Assembly: GCA_029207755.1 (NCBI GenBank)
Contig: JARCOQ010000005.1
Coordinates: 62,755,414 to 62,819,413 of the forward strand
Direction: 5' to 3'
DNA length: 64,000 bases
DNA from: Chamaea fasciata
Taxonomy: Eukaryota > Chordata > Aves > Passeriformes > Sylviidae
Shown: positions 12,096-24,145 of the stretch, piece by piece
Layout: each line of letters opens with the position of its first letter
How positions within the stretch are numbered: position 1 is the stretch's first letter
The notes under the pieces: model-generated
The model's database searches: none
What the model saw: only the letters and a program-made list of their open reading frames with translations
What the model was told of the DNA's origin: nothing
Program-made: the position numbers and the translations under genes

Positions 12096-15000
12096 AAATG
12101 AAACCTTCTGATACCTGACATCTGATAATATGAAGAAAAGCTTTTGACTAAACAAAAATGAAAGGTCTGAATTTGTATTATGAAGCACTTCAAACATTTT
12201 TTGGTTTCCTTAATTTTAAGCAAACAAACAAACATCACAAAAATAATGTGAAATATCTTCTGGCATGTCCAGTTTTATTCTGGGACAGAATTTTTTATTG
12301 GTGAAATTTACCAGCAGATCTTCTTGGATCAACATAAATCACTGGAATTATTGGTGCATTAAACAGAATTTACTTCTCCTTAATTGCACAAATACCATGT
12401 GATCTCAATGAAAACTTCAATCCTAAGACTTCAAACTTTGATGCTCAAAATGATCTGAATTGTGTAGAATGGGGTTACTTTTTAAAATTTTACTTCTACG
12501 AGGAAATTATCAGTTTATGGAAATCAGACGAAATGACAGGCATCAGACCCTGACTGACTACAGTCAGAAATCTGAGCCCTTTGAGGAGGGGCCACTTGAA
12601 TCTCAGTCTTTTGCTTTCTTGAATCCCTGGTGTCATTTCTGGGGTCCTGTGCAGCCTCTGTAGCACAGAAAATTCATTGCTGTTAACCTGGCCACTGAGG
12701 ACATGGCCTGCAAGAACCAGCTGCTGCACAGCTGGCCAGACTCCTCCTCCTTCAGACCTTCCTTAACTTAGGGGGCATTTGGGAGCATTAAGGATGATGG
12801 TAAGGAAGAAGGCAGGGAGAATGCAATTTTCTCTATGAAGCTTTCCTAAGTCAGTATAATTAGATGGAACATAACTAAGCCTCAGGCTGATTTATACTAA
12901 TGTGATGCTCATGTGAAATGTGCCCTGGGTCAGGATGTGCAAAGACAGCAGTAAGCAGATCCCAAAGTATAAACCCCAGTCTGCAGTACTGTAACAGATA
13001 AAACCTTGCATTAGGCTCCCACACAAAGCACTCTGTTTTAGACCAGGTTGATTGAATTGAATTAAACTGAGCTAAACTGCATTTTGAAAACAAATTGTGC
13101 TTTCACACACTGCAATTTGACTCTTAAAAGGTAAAGAAATTAATCTATATTTTGAGACCGTAATGTGGGCTTTGCTCAGCTAATTCTGTGCACAGATTAC
13201 ACTCTACATTTTTTACAAACCATTAATGGAAATTCAGAGCCCTCAGAGCTTTCTGTATTGAATCTCCATCTGACATTAGCACAAGATCTGTCCAGCTCTC
13301 ACAGCAGCAAGGAGGGCCTTGGTCTCAAGGAGACCTGGAGGGACAGAATCTGAAAGAGTAATATCTTTAACCTTAGGGTACCAGAGATGGATCTAATAGC
13401 CCTGGTGTTTGTGCTAGCTTCAGACCTTAAATCATCCTTTTCAGTTGATATATAAGGCCAGATTCTCTAGTGTCCTCTGGCTGCTTTGAACTGTTACTGT
13501 AAGGCAACAAGCCATAAGCTGAAGTTGTCTCACTGATTAAACCAAATTTATAGTTGTTTTTCCACTGCAAGAAAGACACAGATATCTGAACCATGATTTA
13601 CAAAGACTGAGAGAAGAATATCACAACATTATCAACCTTTAATGATGATGGAAACGGTAAGCTCTCATAAACATTTTCCTTAGACGTATAGAAATAGAAA
13701 TGTTCAGGTCCAATGGTTACCCCTCTATGGACTGGGAATCTTGTGTACATAGAATATTTGGCAAAGGTATGGTTCTCTGATACTGCATTTTGTTCACCAC
13801 AACTAAAACCTGGAGATGGTGGGTAGGGGCAAAACATTTAGCCCTTCCTTATCTTCCTGGCATATTCTAAGGAAAGAAGATCTGCATTTTCAGGGCTATC
13901 CTACATGTTAAAAAACTTCTAACCAAGACTCCAAATCAATAAAAACTCTCAAAAATATTTTTCCCAGGCAAGTAATTGAATCTTCTCTAAAGAATCTCTA
14001 CCAGAGATTGCCCATAGGCCCAGGTTATACCTGCCAATTCCCTTTCACTCTGATACAGTATGCACTTATCTTGTCCTTCTGTTTACATTTCTGTTTGGGA
14101 AAAGAGATGTTCCTGGTGTTGCTTTAGATTCTACTTTAAGCTGTAGATGAGGTCATAATGTTGGGCTGTAAATCTACTAAGATAATATTACTAAATGTTT
14201 TTTTAGCTGAGCACTTCCATCTCACCAGTGACAGACCCTCTCTTGCAGAACAGGTGGCCCTTTTGCCCACTTTGATGTACTTTAAATTCTGGGGGAAATC
14301 TGCAGGATAAGAATACAATTTAGAGACTGGTGTTTTAATTAGCTAACCGAGCCAGACTCTATTGTACCTGGCATTTCCAAAGGCTGTCAAAAGGACTGGT
14401 TACACCCTTCTTCCCTTACCCCTGGAAAAACGGTTACACCATGCTGTGTTTCACAGCTTGGGGAGCTTTGGTAGTCCATTGCAAATGAAATAAAAGTTCA
14501 GCAAGTTGAAAGTGTCTCAAATATAGCATGGCTTCAGAGGTGGCAGAAGACAATGAAAGTTGATGTCTACTGTGTGGCTGTTCTGCGCATAAGGAATCTC
14601 TTGTCAGGGAGACTCATCAGCCCTTGAGATGCTGCAAAGTACAAAGTATTTCAGATGTGTCCTTTCAGTTAGCATTGCTCACTAAAATCCTGAAAACCCT
14701 GTTTGTTATGTTACTTGTCCCATTGCATGGCTTTAAGCAAATACTCCATCCCTTTGATTGCAAGACAACAGAAATGGCCAAAAATTACCAAGAGGCAGAA
14801 TGAAGTGTCTGCTCCTCTGACCACAAAAATAAATCAATGCATCTGGAGACAGCATGCCACAAGTAAGTCTTCTGCTTCATTTTTAAGGTTTGCCTGTGAG
14901 TATTAAGATTCTCTCTCTGGTATTTGTATAATGGCTCAAGTCTCTTTTTTTATCTGATCCATTTTCAAGAATGGTATTATTGTATTTATAAAACAGTATT

Positions 15001-17636
15001 ATAGCTCTTCCCCTCTGAAATAAGACATTGGCTTGTGGTACCAGTATGACCTTGTGGGAAGAGGATGGGGGAGTCACATTAGTTAGAACAGGCACATTAA
15101 AATATCCATACTTGCAACTTATGTCTACATTGACTCATCATGGATGAGCTGGAGGGTATTTTTTATCTGCAGCATTCGCTTCACTCCATGCAGCTGATGA
15201 GGCCAGGTCTTGTTATGAACATGGAATGTTTACCCACAGGTATTGCTAGTTTGCCTTTGCAAAGCAGGACAGGCTGGCATTCCTAATTGTATCTTATTGA
15301 CAGAAAAGGCTCCCAGGGGACAAGGGCCAATTACCAAACCCATGGTATCAAAGCCATGTTTGTTTTGGAAAAACAAAGAGAGGAGTCATACATGGCATAT
15401 GATGGAGAGAGAAACTGGAAAGCTTCCCTGGCTGAAAACTTTAATGAATTTTGAATGTTGCAGTACAAAGGAGAAAGCAGTGCGATATGCTTTGTTTTTA
15501 GAAAGGAGGCTTCAATGACGTGTTTAATGCAGCATCCTCTTTTACAGCAAAATTATCTGAATGTTGTCTCTCATGTGAAAGTATTTTTGCCTTCAAGTTT
15601 CCAGCTTTTTGCATCATTGATATTGCTTCAAAATACTTTTTTTCCCTTTTTTTCTTTTCTTTTTTTTTTTTTCTCTCAAATTGCTCCCAGTTCTAAAAAG
15701 AGAACATCTCTGAAAGATCAGTGCAGAATGAGAGTTCAGGGACTGTGAGAGCTGCACAGGAATTAATCTTAGTCATGAAAACATATGGATGTGAGGTAGG
15801 GTAGACATTATTTTGCCAGTGGCTGGAGAACACAAACGCAAAACAACTGTCCAGCTTGTCAGAATTACCATGCATGAATATCCATGAGTGGATATTTATT
15901 ATAAAACACTGCTATGTTTAGGGTTGTCAATCCTAGTAGGAAGACTTCAGAAAATGTGGTGTTTTGAAACAATGCTGATGATATTTGCTGTTCTGTAGCC
16001 CACTAATCTATCAAGCATAGATATTTTGACAGGTCTTGTGGACGTAAGAAAGAGATCAAGGTGCAAACTGGTGTGTGGTGCTCTGTAAATTCACAGTTAT
16101 TCAGATTGCACTTTGACTTTCATAGGAACATAAATGCAGACATCAACCTGCTCACAAGAACAATTTCAAGTGGTGCTGATGGCAAATATTCTAGATCCTG
16201 TGATTCTACCCAAAAGGGGCAAATTATAGGGGAGGTTTTTTTTTAGTGAGAAGTGTTCCCCTGGCTCTTTCCTGAGTGAACATTAATATTTTTCATTTGA
16301 TATAATTTTTTATTTGGCATTTTAGTGTCTTATTACAAAAGTCAGGACTAGAGTGGTTTAATTTTCACTGGTTCTTGGCTTTCTGTGAAGTAAAAACAGT
16401 ACCTTTTGTTTTTTATGAAATTTAAAAGGTTAAGTTATTCAGGTTCTGCTATGGGTGTTGTAAAATCAGTTTTTCCTAGGTTTGGTGGCAACGGAATCCT
16501 CTGACTTGGAAAGAGTATTCAGTGCACAAGAAACATTGCTAGTGAAGAGTCCAACAGGGACTGCAGGAATAATAATATGATGTTCTTTGAATGATGGCTA
16601 CATATGTCCTTGTGCCCACTCCTGTTATTTCATTACAGCTCTCAACTAGAGTGCAAAAGCTTCAGGGTTCAGGGCCCCTTCTGCATAAGTATTAGTAGGT
16701 GACCTTGTACAACAAGGCTGGGACTCCTGTATGATATCAGAGTACAAACGAACATTTAGCTGTTGGCCCCATTTGAGGAAGTTTTAATGGTGCCAGGTAG
16801 AGAGCTGAGATGACCTCAGGACAAGAAGTTTTCCCAGCAGTTCACTGTGTCTGCTGGAAACAGAGGCACGTTGTGGGTTTGCACAGTCTGCATGTGGCTT
16901 GGTCCAGTCATTTTGCAGCAGGAGAAGCCCCTTGTTTGGAAGATGAAGATAGAAAATGAAGGACAAGCAATGGCACTGCATGTCTGGCAAAAGCAACTAT
17001 TTTATCTTTGCAGGAAGAGCCCAGGGAGAGGTGAAGAGAGCAAGACAAATCTGATGAGCAGAGGAACTATGAGAGCAGGCAAGGAGAATGAGAGATAGCA
17101 CACAGGCAGTTTGAGAAGGAGACAAGGTGCAGATAAGAAGCTGTATCTATCTAATAGATATTCTTCCCTTAATTCTAATGGAAATTCTATCTCCCAGAGC
17201 CTGTCAGTGGAAACCTAATCCACCTCTAAGGGATATACAGCATTACTCAAAGCAGAATTCAGACGATGACAAGGTCATTTTCATCTCATCTGCTCAAATG
17301 CACAGCCCAGCACCTTCCTTCCCCCGCACTTCCCCTTCCTTGCACATGCTGAGAAAGGAGAGTAGAAGCTGAATGACAAGTAACATTTCTACAACACCCA
17401 GCATAATTCAGGGATGGCTCTTCTGCTGTTGAGGAGTTTAACTTTGTTTTTCTGAAGAGTAGCTACTCTGTTGTTTGTTTAGGGCTCTACAGGTGACCAA
17501 GGAGTTGCACTGAACAAATAGTTGCTGGAAATGCAAAGTTTAAAGAGCTGGTACATGAAGTACCTTTTCCTGTTTCCTGAATGGAAAGCAGAGAATATAT
17601 TGCAAGTCTCAATTCAGTGCTAAGCCTACTTAAAGG
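12096..17636. other. Gene-free unique DNA
   Basis: No repeat family, RNA gene or credible exon was recognised. A T-rich/TC-rich run lies at about 15640-15675. Open frames are short with no recognisable domain. Confidence 0.55.
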
Positions 17637-17690
17637 GTGGACCAAATGACCTTCTGAAGTACCTTCAAACTCAATAGCACTATGATCTCC
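17637..17690 (+). mobile_element. CR1 3' tail fragment
   Basis: The sequence 'ggaccaaatgaccttctgaa' leading to 'agcactatgatctcc' is a diverged version of the CR1 3' end in forward orientation, about 55 bp long. Confidence 0.6.
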
Positions 17691-18533
17691 TTAGCTATAT
17701 GAGATAAACACGTACATGCACATATGCATGTGGACACATATATACCTGAAGTTCTTTGCCTAGAAAAATAGATCACGAATATGAAGACTAAGCACGTGAA
17801 CAAACAACTTCTCTGTGTTTTAACTTTCTTGCCACAGATGAAATTCTAAGAAACAGTGGTCACACTTCCTAGCATATCTGATCAACTCACAGAATCAGGA
17901 AGAAATGCCTGTCTTAACTTAATTTATCAGTTTTATAGAATTTACATACTTCTCAGATTTTTGCAAGTTTGTTTCTTCTCATCTTCTTCCACAGGGATAC
18001 AATCTTTCAATAAAAGTGACCAGATGGTCAGCTGTGCTGCTAAAATAGGCACCTCTACACAAAGGAGGTACATACTTACGAAGAAAAGAGTGTTTAAGCT
18101 CCAGCACATGCTCACAAGAAGCAGGTGGATTCACCTCCTGTTGCATCCAATGAGCAAACACAGTGGCTTGTCTTTTCAAGGGACTTGAGACTGACACTAG
18201 CTGTTGTGACCCATATCCCAGGTGTCTACCATAGCAACATGTAAACTTTCCTGGGACTGGTTTATGGTCTATTCCAGGAGAACTTGCTTCTTTTTCTCGG
18301 TGTCAGGAACCAAAGTGATTGCAGCCTACCGCCCTCATCACTGAAGTTCTTCTCATTACGTAGGTTTCACTTCTTTCCTTTCTACCTGAGGGCCAACACT
18401 CAGCTTTGTCAGACAAATGGTTCTTGATTATTTGTGGAACATTTCTGCAGCAGGACGAAAAGTCTGCCACTGATAAAGACTAGCATTTCCAAAGCAGGAA
18501 AAGCATCTTTTTTTTTCAAAGCATCTTGAACAG
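17691..18533. other. Gene-free unique DNA
   Basis: Nothing recognisable was seen between the CR1 tail and the solo LTR at 18539. Confidence 0.5.
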
Positions 18534-18538
18534 CTGTG

Positions 18539-19298
18539 TGTCCCGGTTTGGAAAGACAGGTGTCTGACAAAGAAAGTCAGAGCCTCCCTTGAAATGGAGA
18601 ATATAAAACCACTCCCTCCAAATTAATATAATTTTGAAATTAAGGAGCTCTCAGGCAAAGATATGGGAATAGGAATACCGATTCTTTACTAGGAATATTA
18701 AAAATAAAAATATACTAGTACAAAAAAGCAAACAAACAAAAACAAAAACAAAAAAAACCCCAAAAAACCAAAAAAACTCCAAAAAACACTGACAGAGTCA
18801 GGATCCAACCTGACACCCTGTTGGTCAGGGTGTTGGTAGCAGTCCAGTTAAGTCCTCCTGGAGTGACAGATGTGTTGAAGCAATGATCCTGTAGAAGGGT
18901 GTAGTTTTCCTCTGAAGGTCCAGTGGTGGTGAGATGGGTCCAGTCTTCCTCTGGGAATCCAATGGAAACAGGCTGTCCTGGTGTCCTGAATCTTAGTTTT
19001 TAACCAAGTAGGAATGCTTGGCTCCCCCTCTGGGTGGAGCATCTCTCAATGGAGAGAGCCTGAATGGCCCGTTAACAGAAGATATCCCCCAGAGGGAGGA
19101 TGGGCTGTAAGAACACTGCCCCACCTGGTTTTAACAACTGGGCCAACAGAAGATATCATCCCCCTCCCACCCGCCCCTCCCCAGAGTTACGAAGGATGGG
19201 TCATAGAAGAGATAAAGAAAAACACCTCCCCAACTGGTTTCAACACATGGTAGTAGAATACATACTTTTGGTTACATCCTGCATTGCAATCCAACACA
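18539..19298 (-). mobile_element. Solo LTR, avian endogenous retrovirus family B
   Basis: The element begins TGTCCCGGTTTGG and ends 'gcaatccaacaca', giving TG...CA termini. The 5-bp sequence ctgtg is present immediately before (18534-18538) and immediately after (19299-19303), which fits a target-site duplication. No retroviral genes are attached, so it is a solo LTR of about 760 bp. I infer minus orientation from a possible AGTAAA polyadenylation signal on that strand near 18685 and from memory of the family. The internal A-rich tract at 18722-18786 may be an expanded part of the LTR. The open frames near its right end are not genes. Confidence 0.8.
18722..18786. repeat. A/C-rich low-complexity tract inside LTR
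   Basis: An imperfect aaaac/caaa repeat within the family B LTR. Confidence 0.85.
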
Positions 19299-19303
19299 CT
19301 GTG

Positions 19304-22300
19304 ACAATAAGTAAAGGCTCTACTATTTCCTTTTCTTCTAGACTCAAATTCATATCTAAATTGTTACACTTGTTCTTTCCTTAGTTTTACTGTAAGTACA
19401 CTTACATGGATCTTCATATCTTGCTAATCCTGACCTTGCTGTGCTGAATTATCTTCTTGGTTTGGCTTTGGACCTGCCTTGTCACTGCAATTGCTGAGCT
19501 GGAGGATGGTCCTGGTTACCCTCACTAGAGTTGCTCTCCTTGCTTTGCTTCTCTACTGGGGGATCGTGATCTTGCTGTGAGGCTACTGTCCCTTCTGCCC
19601 TGCTCCCACCACTCCTGGCTCCTCTTCTCTTCAAGAGCAGCTTGCTCCTGCTGGACATGGATTACACTCAAAGTGCAGAGATGGCCTTATGACGAAGACT
19701 GAGAAATACTCAAAATGTGGCTGATCAGAACGAAGCACATTTGATCAAGCAGTTTGCAGGGAACAGGAAACTGCACTGTATCTTGGCAGCCACACTGTCC
19801 TGCCACACCCCAATAGGGATTTAGACTATCAGACAGTGCACTCTCCCCCTGAAAATCTTTGAACTCCTTATTTGTCTGGTGCATGCCTACAACCATTTAT
19901 TAGTCACATATGGCCATAGATCATTAATGCACAACCTGATTACATCAGTTGCTTCCCTTTGCTAATGACCTCCAGGATCAAGCTCAGCTTCACAGATGCA
20001 GAAGTACTAACCATGGTGATGAAAGAGCACTTGGTCCTGGCAGTCTGAGGGGGGGGGAGAGGAGGGAGGGGGGAAGGAGAGGATATTACACAATTTTTTT
20101 TAGATTATGAATAAGAAGTTGCGGATCTGTAACCATCATGTTAATGGACAGATCCATCTGTCTTGTTAGGGAATCTGCTACTGAAAGGAGTTCTTGCCAA
20201 CAGCTCAGGGAAGTGAGTTGGGAATGCTTTTTAGTTTTCTCAGTAATCCTCTAATACTGACCTTGATGTGGGTTCAAGGAAGAACCAACCCCATAGTGCA
20301 GTCTGAAGAACTGATGTACTCACTAAAGCATTACAGCCCAAGTTTGTGTGACTAATATGGGTTTGACAAGGATACAGGTGTGCCTACATTTTTGAATACT
20401 CTAGTAGGAGGCTAAATAAGTACTAAGTGTCTGAAAAATCCCTATAAATTTACAGGCCTCTAGGAGAGGATCTTACTTCTCTGAGTGCTGTCCATGTTAA
20501 GACTGGGTTGTTTTTATGGCTCCATTTTACCTAGAGACATCCCACAGGTGGCATTTGGGGTTAATGGTGGGTTTTATCCAGGCATCCTCAAGATGCCCCA
20601 TTCTATGACCCTGTGGCAGCATGCCATGGTTGAGTGAACAGACCAAGGGTGTTCCTGAGGGTATCTGTGCCACATCTGCCCTCATTGCTAAACAGCTGGA
20701 ACTGCAGCTGCCTGGGAAACCTGCAAGTGTCAAGGGGAACACTGAAAACTGCTGAAGCAGAGACTGAAGGGCTGGTATAAGCTCTGGCTTACCTCAGTCA
20801 AAGCCCTACTGGCTTATTGAAAAAGAGCAGAATAGAAATAATAAAGACCTATCCTTTGCAATTTGATAATCACAGAATGCTCCAGCTGGGTTTTTGCAGG
20901 GACTCTGGATCTCTCTGATAGGGATACAGAGAGCTGATAGCCTGTCATGCCTTATAATCTGTGGTATCCAGAGCAGAGCTCTCTTTAAAGAAGTATGTGT
21001 GAATAGTGTGGCCTCAACCTGACCTAGTCACTCAGAACAGTGATTGCAGTAATTTGCACTTATGACTCTGTGTCAATGTTAAAAGACCAAAATTGAAAGT
21101 ATCAGTACTTCTATCTTTTACTATTCCTCTCCTCAACGATTATTTTCGTGCTCATACAAACAGTTAGCATGGAGGTCAGAGAGATCATTTCCATAACTCA
21201 TTTTTCATATAGCTTTTGCCCTATATCTTAACTCAAGGCGCTCCAGATCACACAATATTCTCCATGAAAAAGTATTGATATTGGCCATAAACCAGAAATC
21301 CCTGCTTTCCTTTTATAGTAACTGTCCACACAGTCATAATGAAAGATACAGTTATCACAATGTCTTCCTTGCTTCCTTCTGTGCTATCCCTCTCTGAGTC
21401 CTCTTCTAGGTGAGTGAGCCCCGTAATGTGTCCTTGGGGAATTCACTGGCTCCAAAAGGAACTGGCTGCATATGGGCTGTGTTCCCATGGAGGGTGGTGC
21501 TCACCCCACTGACAAATACAGTTCTGAATGAAGTAACTTGGAGCTGCTCTCCCTCACAGCACTTTGCAGCCAGCACAGCAGCATGTGGAAGCCGGGTGCT
21601 CTGTTCCAGCTTGTCATGACCTCTTCCTCTGAATATTCCTGTGTAGAAGGAAGATTCAGGGACATAGGTCCATCTGCATGAGGAGACATCATTCTCTTTT
21701 CAAGGTGATTTCGGGTCACACCACTATAGTGGCAAAAAAAGCTGGATGCACAGCCAAGAACTTGCCTGTCAGTTTCCCTCAAAAAGCAAGGTAGCAGGCT
21801 GGTTATTTCAGCTCTCTGCTTCACTCAGGTAAGTCTCATCTTCCTCTGAGAGTGGTCACCTCAGCTAATAACAACAGAAACACAACTATAATTAATAGAA
21901 ATCACTACGTAGAAAAAGACCCAGAGAGTGAGCCATATCAATAGCCTATAACTTAGAAGACTCATCAACACTTAATTAACAATAGAGGCATGGCAAAATT
22001 AATTATATTCACAGCTGCAAGAGGCAGTGTCAATGGAAATCTGGACCTATCTGAATTCACTCTTACTTCTAGTCAAAGTGTTGTAATGTTTCATGGAAGA
22101 GATTTGAATTAAACCAATCTTATACCTTTAATTATACTGTATAAATATACATGAAAGGTGCACTTAAGATACTATGTTCTGTTGTTATGGCAACTGATTT
22201 TTAAAAAGGGATGATGAGAAATAAGCAAAGGAAAGCTATATGGAAACAAATGCATGGTGTTGTTATAGCAACCTTTTAATTTCAAAGAGGTGGGAATTAC

Positions 22301-22630
22301 CTGTGTGGTAAGCATTGCTGGGAACCTGTTCCCAGGTGTGGTTTAGGTGGGCCAGAGAAAATCATGTTAGATTGAAGACTGTATATTGGTTGAAGTTTAA
22401 CTCTTGGAATAAGAGAGTATCTTCTACATAAGACAATCAGTAACTTAAAGCAAAAATGATGGATTTATCTCAGTGTTGTCAATTTACTAGGTGGCTGTTC
22501 GGTGACATTTGTAATACTTCCAAACTGATTTGCTTTCTGTGTCAGTCTTTCAGAAGCATATTTTCATGCAGGGTCCGCAAGATTTGTCTTAAAATCGTAG
22601 ATTCCCTGGGAAGAAACATGTAAATACATA
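19304..22630. other. Gene-free unique DNA
   Basis: Beyond the G-rich tract at 20047-20082 and a possible 50-bp CR1 scrap near 20870, I recognise nothing. Short open frames around 21.4-21.8 kb overlap on opposite strands and have no domain I can name. Confidence 0.55.
20047..20082 (+). repeat. G-rich tract with quadruplex potential
   Basis: At least four runs of three or more G (including G10 and G6) lie within about 35 bp on the + strand, separated by A or AGA-type spacers. This meets the usual G-quadruplex sequence pattern. Confidence 0.75.
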
Positions 22631-22768
22631 TCCCTGGAAGGGTTTAAGGCCAGGCTGAATGGAGCCCTGAGAAATCTGGTCTAGTGGAAGTTGTCCCTTC
22701 CCTATGGTAGGGACATTGCAACTAGAGCATCTTTAAGGTCCCTTCAACCCAAATCATTCTGTAAGTCC
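22631..22768 (+). mobile_element. CR1 LINE 3' end
   Basis: The sequence runs from 'tccctggaagggtttaaggc' through 'tctggtctagtggaagttgt' to 'cccaaatcattctgt', the classic forward-strand avian CR1 3' end. It is about 140 bp and 5'-truncated. Confidence 0.85.
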
Positions 22769-22777
22769 ATGGCTGTA

Positions 22778-22829
22778 TTTTATGTGTGTATGTATATATA
22801 TGTGTATATATACATATATATATGTATGC
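22778..22829. repeat. TA/TG microsatellite
   Basis: Alternating tatgtg/tatata units directly downstream of the CR1 3' end. Confidence 0.85.
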
Positions 22830-23964
22830 CTGTTTTCCTCAATCTTGTTTTAATTACTCCCAAGTACCAATCAGTTTGTGTCACCTCTTCCCTCCTTATT
22901 GTCTTACACCTCTCCTGGCTGTTTCTTTTTACCCTCTGTTCTCCCAGGGTCATACTCAACCTGAGATAACAAGCAATTTTGCACCTGGGAGGGGTGAAGC
23001 TAAATTTATAGGAATCTTGAGCTCCAAAGGGCTATTGCACATCTAGAAAAAATTCTAGCCTCTTTGCTGATTTCACTCAGCAAACGTGACAAAACAGAAC
23101 AGGGAAATGCAGTCCTGAGGAGAGATATTGTGTGAGAATGGAAGCAACACAGTAATTGCACTTAAATATATAATGAGACTTTAGCCACTGTATATGAGAA
23201 GGCTCTGAAATCACCCCATTAACTATGAAGTGATAAAAAAAAAGAATCCTTGCAGAGCACTGCTCAGTCACAAGCCACAGAAGCAATACTGCAACCAAGA
23301 ATAACTTCATCATCCTGTAAAGTTGCTGTGAGAGGAAAATTAGGACCCAGTGCCTTCTCTTGCTTCACACACCTGCTGAGCACAGATGTGTTAGGAGAGA
23401 TGGGAGCGTGGAGGGCTGTTGCTTCCCATTTGCTCTGCCCAGCTCACCCAGGTTTACAACTGGGTCACAGCCAAGCAATACCCTCTTTGTTTTTTGCTTT
23501 TTGCTGGACAACAGATGTTTCGGCCTCCTACTGACATAGCAGGATACTGGCAATTCTTATGCAAACAGGGGCTTGCCTCAAAGCTGCAGCCTGTTTTCTT
23601 GCTGTTGGCAGTGGGGAGTGGTTTCCAACTTTCTGAGGGAGATCACAGCTGGTGAGGATGCATTTCAGACCTGAACCTTCCAGGTTGGTGGGTCACTTGG
23701 AAGGAGTGGAGAAGCAGGAATATAGCACTTAACCTGCCTTCTTTACAAAAACCAGTTAATTCTAATTCTGAAAGTCAGCAGAGGAACGTGAACATTTGAA
23801 AATTCAGCCTACATGGATGAACAAGGCCCTACAACATGGGGGGACAGGGCTGACAACTTATCTGCAGAGATGGCCAAAAGGCTGCGTCTATTGCACAGAT
23901 GTGTGGTGGAGCTATAGAGCTGGGGAAGGATGGTCTGGGCTCCTGGAGGCTGGGAACCGTGTCA
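22830..23964. other. Gene-free unique DNA
   Basis: No element or exon was recognised. Short open frames overlap on both strands. Confidence 0.5.
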
Positions 23965-24145
23965 ACCACAGAATACGCTGACTTGGAAGGGACCCACAAG
24001 AATCACTGAGTCCAACTGCACAGGGCAACCCCAAGAGTCACACCATGTGCCTGAGACAATTGTCCAAATGCTTCTTGAACTCTGTCAGGCTTGGTGCTGT
24101 GACCACTTCCCTGGGGACCCTGTTCCTCTGTGTGAAGAGCATTTT
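23965..24145 (-). mobile_element. CR1 LINE 3' end
   Basis: The stretch from 'accacagaatacgctgactt' through 'ccaagagtcacaccatgtg' to 'tgtgaccacttccctgggga' aligns by eye with the same block of the larger CR1 at 53.5 kb, so both belong to one subfamily. About 180 bp are kept. Confidence 0.85.

Noticed and set aside
20869..20920. Possible CR1 tail (aatcacagaatgctccagctgg)
   Set aside because: Only the first ~20 bases resemble the CR1 end and the rest diverges. Too short to call by eye.
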